37,189 nucleotides of DNA from Bacillota bacterium (GTDB lineage Bacteria > Bacillota > Clostridia > Christensenellales > UMGS416), in contig JAEEJN010000099.1 of assembly GCA_016281935.1 (NCBI GenBank), forward strand, positions 1 to 37,189, in the 5' to 3' direction. The position numbers were made by a program, and so were the translations under genes. Of this stretch, positions 1 to 7,762 are shown piece after piece. The stretch's first letter is position 1. Each line of letters opens with the position of its first letter. The notes below the pieces were generated by a model that searched no databases, was not told the origin of the DNA, and worked only from the letters and a program-made list of their open reading frames with translations.

Positions 1-307
1 ACAAAACGCGCAGACAGTTTCTTCTCAGTTCCCGGCTGCTCATGAAAGTGAGGGGATAAGCGTAATCCGGCTGTACGGCGACTGGCCTGCGGTTTTCTTC
101 AAGATAATACCAGAAAAAGCCCTTTCGCAGACATACGAAAAAGGATGGAAAGCGAGGACGGAGATCATCCAATGCTCTCTGCAGGATCCCGGGATCCACA
201 TTCTCTTTCAGACATGCGGAAACGCGGAACACATTGCACCAGTCCCGCCGTGCAACAGCCGGGAAAATGAGAGCTGCCGTATCCAGCCGATACCACTTTC
301 TGACCAT
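1..307 (-). CDS. Alcohol-acetyltransferase-like / condensation-superfamily protein (N-terminal fragment)
   Basis: The reading frame starts with ATG at 307 on the minus strand, preceded by AAAGGAG, and stays open for 102 codons until the left edge, so only the N-terminus is visible. The translation begins MVRKWYRLDTAALIFP and continues with RRDWCNVFRVSA, LRPRFPSFFVCLRKGFFWYY and QPDYAYPL. From memory of the family, this is the hallmark start of the alcohol-acetyltransferase-like, condensation-domain proteins of Clostridia that are often annotated as hypothetical (DUF6320 relatives). The N-terminal half should form one lobe of a chloramphenicol-acetyltransferase-like fold. The catalytic HHxxxD would lie beyond the window, so activity cannot be judged. 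It is divergent from the degV gene and has its own promoter at 349-377. The substrate is unknown. Confidence 0.75.
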   Translation of the reverse strand, partial: MVRKWYRLDTAALIFPAVARRDWCNVFRVSACLKENVDPGILQRALDDLRPRFPSFFVCLRKGFFWYYLEENRRPVAVQPDYAYPLTFMSSRELRRNCLRVL

Positions 308-348
308 GTGTCTCCTTTCCGTACGGGCGGTACCCGAATCCTATCCGT

Positions 349-377
349 ATCTTACAACAGGACAGAATAAAATACAA
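349..377 (-). promoter_or_regulatory. Promoter of the alcohol-acetyltransferase-like gene
   Basis: Read on the minus strand, TTGTAT (377-372) is followed after 17 bases by TAAGAT (354-349). The start codon is about 40 bases further down, at 307. The -35 is only a moderate match. Confidence 0.45.
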
Positions 378-418
378 GGAACCGTATGTTCAAGCTGCAG
401 AGGAGCGGAAAAGGGATG

Positions 419-447
419 TTGAAAGTACGTTTGAAAGGTCCTATAAT
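419..447 (+). promoter_or_regulatory. Promoter of degV
   Basis: TTGAAA (419-424) and a perfect TATAAT (442-447) are separated by 17 bases. The ATG of the degV gene lies 31 bases beyond the -10 box, leaving a short untranslated leader that carries AGGAGG. Confidence 0.7.
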
Positions 448-477
448 GAATGACGAACAAGAACAGGAGGGTAAACT

Positions 478-1362
478 ATGAGCGACTATATCATCGCTAC
501 GTCGTCGACTTCAGATCTGCCCAGGACATGGCTTGATGAGCACCGTGTGCCTTTTATTCCGTATACATATACGGTCAACGGAGAAATCAGAGAGGATGAC
601 TGCCGCGAGGAAAGCCGTGCAGCGGTTTATGCCGGTATGCGCAAAGGAGATCTTCTCAAAACTTCCATGATCAATGAGATGATCTATTATGAGTTCTTCA
701 AAAGCCTTCTGGAGACCGGCAGAGATGTGATTTTTCTTGATATGTCAAGAGAGATGTCTGCATCTTATCAGAAATCCCTTGACGCACTGGAGATGATCAG
801 ATCAGAGTATCCTGACCGCCGCTTGTACATCATGGACACGCGATGCATCTCCGGAGGATTGGGTACTCTGGTCGTGGAGATGGTTCGCAGGATGGAAGCC
901 GGAGCGTCTTTTGATGAAGCCGTTGCCTGGGGCGAGGAGAACAAGCTGAAAATCGCCCACCGCTTTACGGTAGATGACCTGAATTACCTGAAAATGGGAG
1001 GACGCGTTTCCAACGCAACGGCTCTAGTGGGGTCGATTCTGGGCATCAAGCCTGTGCTTTATGTTCCTGATCGCGGTACGTTGGATGTTGTGAAAAAGGC
1101 AAGGGGCCGTAAAATGGCTCTGAAGTCCATTCTTTCCGGAGTCCTGCATGATCTCTCCGAAATTGATACGGCGGGCCTAGAGATCCATATTCTCCATGCG
1201 GACTGCGCAGAGGATGCAGGATACATCCGTGATGAAATCAAAAAAGCCTTTCCCCAGACCGGAACGATCACGATCACTCAGCTGGGTGTTGTCATCGGTG
1301 CACACTGTGGGCCGGGCCTTCTGACCGTGTTTTATCTCTGCAACGGCCGACGCCCGGAATAG
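478..1362 (+). CDS. DegV family fatty-acid-binding protein
   Basis: This 294-residue cytoplasmic protein has the usual DegV length and layout. An N-terminal Rossmann-like domain starts with IIATSSTSDLP, where small Ser/Thr residues contact the lipid carboxylate. A C-terminal helical and sheet domain contains LKMGGRVSNATALVGSILG and IKPVLYV, the most conserved DegV block, and ends with IGAHCGPGLLTVFY. Family knowledge: DegV proteins bind a single long-chain fatty acid, and the homologue FakB presents it to the kinase FakA for phosphorylation and phospholipid synthesis. No fakA is in view, so a FakB role is inference. The start is supported by AGGAGG seven bases upstream and by the strong promoter at 419-447. 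The gene is monocistronic and ends at a hairpin terminator at 1387-1409. Confidence 0.9.
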   Translation: MSDYIIATSSTSDLPRTWLDEHRVPFIPYTYTVNGEIREDDCREESRAAVYAGMRKGDLLKTSMINEMIYYEFFKSLLETGRDVIFLDMSREMSASYQKSLDALEMIRSEYPDRRLYIMDTRCISGGLGTLVVEMVRRMEAGASFDEAVAWGEENKLKIAHRFTVDDLNYLKMGGRVSNATALVGSILGIKPVLYVPDRGTLDVVKKARGRKMALKSILSGVLHDLSEIDTAGLEIHILHADCAEDAGYIRDEIKKAFPQTGTITITQLGVVIGAHCGPGLLTVFYLCNGRRPE

Positions 1363-1386
1363 ACGAAGATTCGGTAAAAAACTAAG

Positions 1387-1412
1387 CGGCACAGCTTCTT
1401 GCTGTGCCGTTT
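1387..1412 (+). terminator. Terminator of degV, probably bidirectional
   Basis: A perfect 9-bp stem (1387-1395 with 1401-1409) with loop TTCTT is followed by TTT. On the other strand it is followed by CTTAGTTTTTT, so it can also stop the convergent acyltransferase gene. Confidence 0.75.
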
Positions 1413-1415
1413 GTA

Positions 1416-2465
1416 CTAGTGAGCGGAACCGGGGGAAGACTGTGCAATGCGGAATACTCTGCGGAGAAAGGGAATGCGCAGAGCGATAAGGGTGAGCATC
1501 GAACACAAAAGAATTTTCATCACAAACACTGTCAGGTGCTGAACAAGAATGGAAACACCTCCGCTCTCCATTGCTTTGTACAGGAGATACCAAGGACAGT
1601 AGTCCAGTTCCATCAGATGGAAAGACAGAACGATGAGAGAATGCTGCCCAAGAAAACCGACTGTATGCCGAACGAGACTGAAGCGGCTCAGCAGTGAGGA
1701 AAGAGAGATGACGCCGCACGAAATCAGAATGGCCAGAGGGATCGTCACAAGAGGAAAAGGAAAGGATGCGCTGCAGACCATCAGGCCTTTATTCAGCAGG
1801 AACGCAGCGATCCATGCGGCTGTGCCGAGTGCGAGAGCCAGATATTGGACAGGCATGTCCAATCGTATCTTTCCTGACTTTTCCTGTGTGCGCGCATACC
1901 AGCCAAGATAGACGAACAGACTGGCAGTCCCCCCTGCCTGGATGCTTCCGGGAAGCCATATCCATCGGGCGGTAACACAGGATATGACAAAGATGATCAG
2001 AACTGCAACGACCTGTACGGCGGTTTTCCGGCATATGGATATCAGCCATCTGACGAAAGCGGTCGACTCGAGCATTGCCAGGAGAAACCAGATGGCGCCG
2101 ATCTGCCCGATACCGAACAGGGAAGGATTCAACGTGAGTCCGGAACCGTATAGAGCACGGATGAAAACACGAAGCATCCCTGCAGGAATCTGGCCGGATT
2201 TCCCGGATACCGTGTTAACGACCGCAGAAAGAAGGATCATGCATACTGCAGTGAACAGATAGGCCGGCATCAGTGAGCGGAAACGTCTGTTCAGGTAATC
2301 ACGGGGTGACAGCTTTTCGCTGAGAAGCCATCCGGCGATCAGAAAAAACAGGGGCATGTGAAAAGAATAGGTAGCCCGGAAAGCAAAACTCCATGACATG
2401 TGGCCTAAAACAACGAAAAGCATCCCAAGCCCTTTAGCGATGTCCAGTGTATCGTTTCTGTGCAT
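1416..2465 (-). CDS. Acyltransferase 3 family membrane protein
   Basis: This 349-residue, very hydrophobic protein begins with RNDTLDIAKGLGMLFVVLGH, the standard opening of the acyltransferase 3 family (Asp-Ile-x-Lys/Arg, then the catalytic His at the end of the first membrane helix). About ten membrane segments follow, with the typical FHMPLFFLIAGWLL block after the first helix. Such proteins transfer acetyl or other acyl groups to exopolysaccharide, peptidoglycan or lipid-linked sugars at the membrane. There is no extracytoplasmic SGNH domain, so this is the short single-domain form, as in WecH-like or YfiQ-like enzymes. The acceptor cannot be deduced. A start site with GGAG upstream and a promoter at 2514-2542 support an independent transcription unit, divergent from metF. 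Confidence 0.88.
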   Translation of the reverse strand: MHRNDTLDIAKGLGMLFVVLGHMSWSFAFRATYSFHMPLFFLIAGWLLSEKLSPRDYLNRRFRSLMPAYLFTAVCMILLSAVVNTVSGKSGQIPAGMLRVFIRALYGSGLTLNPSLFGIGQIGAIWFLLAMLESTAFVRWLISICRKTAVQVVAVLIIFVISCVTARWIWLPGSIQAGGTASLFVYLGWYARTQEKSGKIRLDMPVQYLALALGTAAWIAAFLLNKGLMVCSASFPFPLVTIPLAILISCGVISLSSLLSRFSLVRHTVGFLGQHSLIVLSFHLMELDYCPWYLLYKAMESGGVSILVQHLTVFVMKILLCSMLTLIALRIPFLRRVFRIAQSSPGSAH

Positions 2466-2513
2466 TTATACATCTCCGCTTAGACAAAACTTTTTCATTT
2501 CGTTTCGTTCGTT

Positions 2514-2542
2514 ATGATATCATGGGCGGGAAAAAAGGACAA
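2514..2542 (-). promoter_or_regulatory. Promoter of the acyltransferase gene
   Basis: On the minus strand TTGTCC (2542-2537), 17 bases, then TATCAT (2519-2514). It is divergent from and close to the metF promoter. Confidence 0.5.
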
Positions 2543-2569
2543 TAGAGGAGACGGATCAGTGCTGCGCGG

Positions 2570-2598
2570 TTGAAACAGGCATCTTTTTGGGATATACT
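2570..2598 (+). promoter_or_regulatory. Promoter of the metF-metH operon
   Basis: TTGAAA (2570-2575), 17 bases, TATACT (2593-2598). The predicted transcript starts near 2605, giving a leader under 40 bases before the metF ATG. That is too short for an S-box, T-box or cobalamin riboswitch, and none of their motifs is present. Confidence 0.65.
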
Positions 2599-2642
2599 GA
2601 ACTAAAGCGTTCCATCGCCATATCATACCAGGAGCAGATCCC

Positions 2643-3524
2643 ATGAAAATCATCGACAGCATAAAAGATGAACGGCTGACGCTGTCTTTTGAAGTATTTC
2701 CTCCGAAGGATGACACATCTTTCGAGAACGTGCTCTCAGCTACCCGAGCGATCGCGGAACTGAAGCCGTCGTTCATATCAGTGACTTATGGAGCGGGAGG
2801 AAAGGGGAGCCGATACACGGCAGAGATTGCCAAAGCCCTCCAACAGACGGAAAGTGTGGAGACTCTGGCGCATCTCACATGTGTCGGTGCATCCAGAGAA
2901 GCCGTACATGCCTATCTGGACGAACTTCAGGAGAACGGCATCCAGAACATCATGGCACTCCGCGGCGATCTTCCTGACAGCATCGAGAGAGAGCGCCTTG
3001 TCTGCAGTCCCTATCTGCATGCAGCCGATCTGATCCGCGAGATTCGCAGCAGGGGCGATTTCTGTATCGGAGCGGCATGCTATCCGGAAGTGCATCCTGA
3101 AAGCGCTAGCCAAAAGGAGGATATCCGCTATCTTCGAGAAAAAGTAGAAGCAGGCGCTGATTTCCTGACGACTCAGATGTTCTTTGACAACAATCTGCTC
3201 TACAATTTTCTCTATAAACTGAGAGAGGCAGGCGTGACCGTACCTGTCATACCTGGGATCATGCCCATCACAGGTGCGAACCAGGTGCGCAGAGCGCTGG
3301 AACTGTCCGGAAGTTTCATGCCCCGCCGGTTTACTGCTTTGGTGGACCGATTCGGCTCGTCTCCTTCCGCGATGAAGCAGGCCGGCATCATCTATGCGAC
3401 GGATCAGATCATAGACCTGTATGCCAACGGGATCCGTCATGTACATGTCTATACCATGAATAAGCCGGACGTTGCCCTTGCGATCATGAACAACCTTTCA
3501 CGTATGCTCGGGAGGCGCTTTTGA
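2643..3524 (+). CDS. metF: 5,10-methylenetetrahydrofolate reductase
   Basis: This 293-residue FAD-dependent TIM-barrel enzyme reduces 5,10-methylene-THF to 5-methyl-THF, the methyl donor for MetH encoded two genes downstream. Visible family motifs are LSFEVFPPKDD near the N-terminus (the catalytic Glu of the F-E-x-F/Y-P-P-K motif), ALRGDLP in the middle (flavin and folate contact), and ADFLTTQMFFDN followed by VPGIMPI. The length matches bacterial MetF. It starts at ATG 2643 with AGGAGC upstream, and promoter 2570-2598 drives it. The stop codon overlaps the TTG start of the next gene by four bases, so translation is coupled. Clostridial MetF proteins often work with a separate iron-sulfur partner (MetV), which is not present here. 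Confidence 0.95.
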   Translation: MKIIDSIKDERLTLSFEVFPPKDDTSFENVLSATRAIAELKPSFISVTYGAGGKGSRYTAEIAKALQQTESVETLAHLTCVGASREAVHAYLDELQENGIQNIMALRGDLPDSIERERLVCSPYLHAADLIREIRSRGDFCIGAACYPEVHPESASQKEDIRYLREKVEAGADFLTTQMFFDNNLLYNFLYKLREAGVTVPVIPGIMPITGANQVRRALELSGSFMPRRFTALVDRFGSSPSAMKQAGIIYATDQIIDLYANGIRHVHVYTMNKPDVALAIMNNLSRMLGRRF

Positions 3525-4144
3525 ACGATCCTTCTCTCCACACGCTGATTCTGCCGGAGCTTCCTTTCGATAAACGGGAAATCCTGCGATACGCACAGAT
3601 ACCGAAAAACGCGCCAGTACCGGAATCCCTGCCCTTGGATATCTGCCTTGGCGAGGTCAGCGGAAAGATACGCTGCCGGGCAGTGTGGGCTCGATTCCCC
3701 CTGTCAGCTTCCGGCTCTGAACTGGATCTTGGCTTTTCATTCGTGTCATCCCGAAATCTTGCCCACAGGCTTGAGGGCTGCTGTGATATCGTGCTGTTTG
3801 CCTGTACGGCCGGGTATGAGATGGACCGCATGATAGGACGAGCTTCCCTGAGATCACCGGTAAACGGCCTTCTGATGCATGCAATAGGCGCTGAAAGGGT
3901 CGAAGGTGCCTGCGATGAGCTTTGCCGGATACTGGGAGGACTTTTCCCGGAATACCGGCTCACGGAACGTTTTTCGCCGGGATATGGGGATCTCCCGCTC
4001 GAACTGCAGCGGGATGTGCTTCGTGCTTTGGACAGCGAGAAGACGGTTGGGATCACACTGACAGACAGTTTGCTGATGCAGCCCGCCAAAAGCGTGACTG
4101 CGATCATTGGCCTGAAGGAGAAAAAACATGAAGTTGACGGATAA
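3521..4144 (+). CDS. Free-standing MetH reactivation-domain-like protein
   Basis: This 207-residue protein resembles the S-adenosylmethionine-binding activation domain that forms the C-terminus of full-length MetH. It carries the LLMHAIGAERVEGACDEL and RFSPGYGDLPL blocks typical of that domain; the R-x-S-P-G-Y-G region binds SAM. In family terms, the domain lets SAM remethylate cob(II)alamin when the cofactor becomes oxidised. It sits between metF and a metH that lacks exactly this domain, so it most likely reactivates that enzyme in trans. The TTG start at 3521 overlaps the metF stop (TTGA) and has GGGAGG seven bases upstream. Its 3' end overlaps metH by 17 bases. No symbol is given because naming for the split form is not settled. 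Confidence 0.85.
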   Translation: MNDPSLHTLILPELPFDKREILRYAQIPKNAPVPESLPLDICLGEVSGKIRCRAVWARFPLSASGSELDLGFSFVSSRNLAHRLEGCCDIVLFACTAGYEMDRMIGRASLRSPVNGLLMHAIGAERVEGACDELCRILGGLFPEYRLTERFSPGYGDLPLELQRDVLRALDSEKTVGITLTDSLLMQPAKSVTAIIGLKEKKHEVDG

Positions 4145-6527
4145 ACTGAGGACAGGGCCTTTCTTTCTTGACGGAGGTATGGGTACACTGCTGCAGGCGC
4201 GCGGCCTGAGGCCGGGTGAAGCCCCCGAAACATGGAACCTGACACATCCGGAAGATATCACTGCGATCCATTTGTCTTATTATGAAGCAGGCAGCGATAT
4301 GGTTCTTGCCAACACGTTTGGGGTACATCCTCTGCGTTATGATCCGGAGACCTGTTCAGATATGGTCAGGGCTGCTTTTGCCTGCGCGAGGGAAGCCCGT
4401 CGGCTCGCGGGAGAACGTGAGCGATTCATCGCACTGGATATCGGTCCCTGCGGTCAGCTTCTAAAACCGTTCGGCACACTCGATTTCGAAGATGCTGTTT
4501 CGGCTTTTGCGCAGATCGTTCGGTATGGTGTCAGAGAAGGCGCGGATTGTGTGTTCATCGAGACGATGAACGACAGCTATGAGACCAAGGCTGCTCTTCT
4601 CGCTGTCAAGGAAAACAGTTCTCTTCCGGTCCTTGTGTCCAATGCATACGGTGAAGACGGCAAGCTTTTGACCGGGACGGATCCGGAAGCTATGGTGGCG
4701 ATGCTGGAAGGCATGGGTGCAGATGCTGTGGGAATCAACTGCTCCTACGGCCCGGACATCATGGCGCCTATCGTAAAACGCTACCTGGAGACAGCGTCAG
4801 TCCCCGTTCTCATGAAGCCGAATGCGGGACTTCCTCAGCAGAAAGAGGGCAGGACCGTATACAGTGTCGGCCCTCAGGACTTTGCCGATACCGTGACCGC
4901 ACTGATTCCGGAAGGCCTCCGTATCCTTGGAGGTTGCTGCGGAACGACGCCGGATTATATCCGTGCCCTCCGTTCGGGAGCTGAAGGACAGGTTCCCCCG
5001 ACTCTCGAAGAAAAACATGATACAGTCGTTTCATCCAGAAGCCATTCCGTGCATCTGGGGGACGTTCCTGTTATGATCGGTGAGAGGATCAATCCCACCG
5101 GCAAAAAAAGATTCCGCCGTGCACTGGCAGAAGGCGATATCGGTTATGTGCTGTCGGAAGGCATTTCACAGGAGGAGCGCGGAGCGCAGATCCTGGATGT
5201 GAATGTGGGTGCTCCCGGGATCGACGAGGCGGAAATGCTGACAAAAGTCGTTCAGGAACTTCAGACGGTGACAGATCTTCCGCTTCAGCTGGACAGTGCT
5301 GATCCCAGGGCTTTGGACAGTGCACTTCGAATCTATAACGGAAAAGCAATGATCAATTCCGTGAACGGGACCCGGGCATCCATGGATGCGGTTTTCCCGC
5401 TTGTCAGGAAATACGGAGGCGTACTGGTAGCGCTCACTTTGGATGAGAACGGGATACCTGAGACTCCGGAAGGCCGTTTGGAGATAGCGGAGCGTATACT
5501 GAGAGAAGCGGAGAGGCAGGGCATCTCCCGAAAGGATATCGTGTTCGATCCCCTGACTATGACGGTCAGCGCGGACCCTAAAGCCGCCCGGATTACGCTC
5601 GATGCGCTGAAAATGATCCGAGAAAGGACGAGGTGCGCGACGGTCCTGGGTGTGAGCAACGTGTCATTCGGGCTTCCGTCCCGAGAAATCATCGGCAGCG
5701 TTTTCCTGGCAGAAGCATTGAAGACCGGCCTTTCCGCTGCGATCATGAATCCGAAGTCTGATGCCATGCTGGGAGCATTTTTCAGCCATCTGGCATTGCA
5801 TGGAATGGATGTCAACTGTGAAGGCTATATCCGTTATGCTTCCTTACGCACATATGCAGGCAGCGACGCATCTGCGCCGATTCTTTCAACCGTACCGGCA
5901 GAATCGGGAAAAGGTCTGCGCTATGCTGTAGAGAAAGGACTCCTGCAGGAAGCATCGCGTGCAGCCAAAGAAGCTCTTGCTTCAGGCGAAGACGGACTTG
6001 AACTGATCCAGAATGAGATCATACCCGCATTGGATGAAGTGGGAAAAGGCTTTGAAAAGAAAACACTCTTCCTGCCCCAGCTGATGATGAGCGCAGAAGC
6101 AGCGGATGCCGCCTTTACGGAGATCAAAGCGGCCATGCAGAACCGTACGGAAAGCGGAAGACGCTGTTCGCTCGTTATCGCAACGGTCAAGGGAGATATT
6201 CATGATATCGGGAAGAACATCGTCCGTCTTCTGCTGGAAAACTACGGATTCGATGTGCTGGATCTCGGAAAAGATGTAGCCCCGGAACGGATCCTGGAAG
6301 CAGTGGAGCAGCTTCACGCGCCGATCTGTGCTTTGAGCGCCCTTATGACGACAACGGTTCCGGCGATGGAAGAGACGATCACGCTGGTCCATGAAAAAGC
6401 GCCATGGTGCAAAGTCATGGTAGGCGGAGCCGTTCTGACGCAGGAATACGCAGACAGGATCGGTGCGGATGGATATGCCCGGGATGCTATGGCGGCGGTA
6501 AGACTTGCCGAAAAATTATGCCCATAA
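4128..6527 (+). CDS. metH: Cobalamin-dependent methionine synthase, three-module form without activation domain
   Basis: This 799-residue protein transfers a methyl group from 5-methyl-THF to homocysteine through cobalamin. Three modules are visible. The homocysteine-binding barrel (about 1-290) has zinc-ligand cysteines at 205, 270 and 271 (GINCSYG and GGCCGTTP). The pterin-binding barrel (about 310-570) begins VMIGERINPTGKK and includes ILDVNVGAPGID. The cobalamin module (about 590-799) has the DxHxxG motif with His692 as the lower axial cobalt ligand (GDIHDIGKN). The fourth module of the E. coli enzyme, SAM-dependent activation, is missing here but encoded just upstream. GAAGGAG precedes the ATG at 4128, and the gene overlaps the upstream one by 17 bases, so the operon is translationally coupled. 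A hairpin terminator follows at 6549. Confidence 0.95.
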   Translation: MKLTDKLRTGPFFLDGGMGTLLQARGLRPGEAPETWNLTHPEDITAIHLSYYEAGSDMVLANTFGVHPLRYDPETCSDMVRAAFACAREARRLAGERERFIALDIGPCGQLLKPFGTLDFEDAVSAFAQIVRYGVREGADCVFIETMNDSYETKAALLAVKENSSLPVLVSNAYGEDGKLLTGTDPEAMVAMLEGMGADAVGINCSYGPDIMAPIVKRYLETASVPVLMKPNAGLPQQKEGRTVYSVGPQDFADTVTALIPEGLRILGGCCGTTPDYIRALRSGAEGQVPPTLEEKHDTVVSSRSHSVHLGDVPVMIGERINPTGKKRFRRALAEGDIGYVLSEGISQEERGAQILDVNVGAPGIDEAEMLTKVVQELQTVTDLPLQLDSADPRALDSALRIYNGKAMINSVNGTRASMDAVFPLVRKYGGVLVALTLDENGIPETPEGRLEIAERILREAERQGISRKDIVFDPLTMTVSADPKAARITLDALKMIRERTRCATVLGVSNVSFGLPSREIIGSVFLAEALKTGLSAAIMNPKSDAMLGAFFSHLALHGMDVNCEGYIRYASLRTYAGSDASAPILSTVPAESGKGLRYAVEKGLLQEASRAAKEALASGEDGLELIQNEIIPALDEVGKGFEKKTLFLPQLMMSAEAADAAFTEIKAAMQNRTESGRRCSLVIATVKGDIHDIGKNIVRLLLENYGFDVLDLGKDVAPERILEAVEQLHAPICALSALMTTTVPAMEETITLVHEKAPWCKVMVGGAVLTQEYADRIGADGYARDAMAAVRLAEKLCP

Positions 6528-6548
6528 TATGAATCAGCGATAATCAAA

Positions 6549-6574
6549 CGCCCCGGACTTCTCCGGGGCGTTCT
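6549..6574 (+). terminator. Terminator between the metH operon and the convergent icd operon
   Basis: A perfect 9-bp GC-rich stem (6549-6557 with 6562-6570) with a CTTC loop is followed by TTCT. The T-tail is short, but the position between two convergent operons fits a shared terminator. Confidence 0.7.
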
Positions 6575-6591
6575 GCATATGTCGAAATGGA

Positions 6592-7716
6592 TCAGAGAGC
6601 CTGCATGACTTCGTCGCAGTATTCAGCGCAGGTCGCTCCTTCTCTCGTTCCGTTTGCCCTGCATGTCACGGACTGCATGGCGTTTTCCAGCTGAGCTGCT
6701 TTATCCGGCAGCGCGATATGCCGCAGCATCATGACGGCAGCCGTCAGAATGCTTTCGGGACTTGCGTATTCGCCGAGCCCTTCTTCAATCAGTCTGGGCG
6801 CGGAACCGTGGATCGGTTCGAACATGGCGTATTCGTCTCCCGTATTGGCACTTCCCGCCGTTCCTACGCCGCCCTGGATCTGTGCAGCTTCATCCGTGAT
6901 GATATCTCCGTACAGATTGGGAAGAAGGAAGACCTGGAATCCTTTCTGCATTGACTCGTTGATGAGATTGGCACACATGATGTCGATGTAGAAATCGTCA
7001 GCGATGATCCCTGGATATTCTTCTGCGATCTCATGGCAGACAGCGGAGAAGGACCCGTCCGTCTTTTTCATGATATTCGCTTTGGTCACGATGGAAACGC
7101 GGGTTTTTCCGTTATTCTTTGCGTATTCGAAAGCGGCTCTGGCGATTCGTCTTGTTCCCGCATCCGTCGTGACTTTGAAATCCATAGCGAGCTTTCCGGG
7201 GATTTCGATTCCTTTGCTGCCGAGAGCATATTCGCCCTCTGTGTTTTCGCGGAAGAAGGTCCAGTCGATTCCCTTTTCAGGAACACGAACCGGCCGTACG
7301 TTGGAATAAAGGTCAAGTTCACGCCGCAGAACAACGTTAGCGCTTTCCAGCCATCCGCCGTGAGGCGTTGTGGTAGGCCCTTTCAGCAGAACGTCACATT
7401 CACGGATCGATGCCAGGACGTCGTCAGGTACGGAGACCTTCTTCTCAATCCTGTTTTCAAGTGTAAGTCCTTCAATCAGCCTGAGTTCGATCTTTCCGGA
7501 TGAGATCTCGTCCTTGAGCAGGACTTCGAGGATCTTGCGGGCGCCTGAAGAAATGATTGGCCCGATCCCGTCTCCGGGGACCAGTCCGATCGTGATTTTG
7601 TCCAGCGTGCGAAAATCCTTCGCGCCGGATGATTTTTCCATACGTTCCTGGCGGGCGATCTGCTCGCTCAGAAGGGTGCGGAAATGGGCAACGGATGCTT
7701 CAATCAATTCGTTCAT
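6592..7716 (-). CDS. Isocitrate/isopropylmalate dehydrogenase family, probable isocitrate dehydrogenase
   Basis: This 374-residue beta-decarboxylating dehydrogenase shows the full family signature: LVPGDGIGP near residue 45, LYSNVRPVR for the substrate arginines, FRENTEGEY, a TKANIMKKTDG lysine block, and NLYGDIITDEAAQIQGG with the metal-binding aspartates. The C-terminal nucleotide site reads EPIHGSAPRL. Isopropylmalate dehydrogenase is the main alternative. The operon with Re-citrate synthase and aconitase makes isocitrate to 2-oxoglutarate the likely reaction. The cofactor is not certain: the clear Lys-Tyr pair of NADP enzymes is absent, which leans to NAD. An N-terminal extension of about 40 residues precedes the core. 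It is the last gene of the operon, starting 46 bases after the aconitase stop. Confidence 0.88.
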   Translation of the reverse strand: MNELIEASVAHFRTLLSEQIARQERMEKSSGAKDFRTLDKITIGLVPGDGIGPIISSGARKILEVLLKDEISSGKIELRLIEGLTLENRIEKKVSVPDDVLASIRECDVLLKGPTTTPHGGWLESANVVLRRELDLYSNVRPVRVPEKGIDWTFFRENTEGEYALGSKGIEIPGKLAMDFKVTTDAGTRRIARAAFEYAKNNGKTRVSIVTKANIMKKTDGSFSAVCHEIAEEYPGIIADDFYIDIMCANLINESMQKGFQVFLLPNLYGDIITDEAAQIQGGVGTAGSANTGDEYAMFEPIHGSAPRLIEEGLGEYASPESILTAAVMMLRHIALPDKAAQLENAMQSVTCRANGTREGATCAEYCDEVMQAL

Positions 7717-7762
7717 GAGATGCGCGGTACGGTCCGCGGCTCCTTCCTTTCCTGACTGTGAT

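Noticed and set aside
2599-2642. Possible S-box, T-box or cobalamin riboswitch before metF
   Set aside because: The promoter leaves a leader under 40 bases with no core motifs of these classes.
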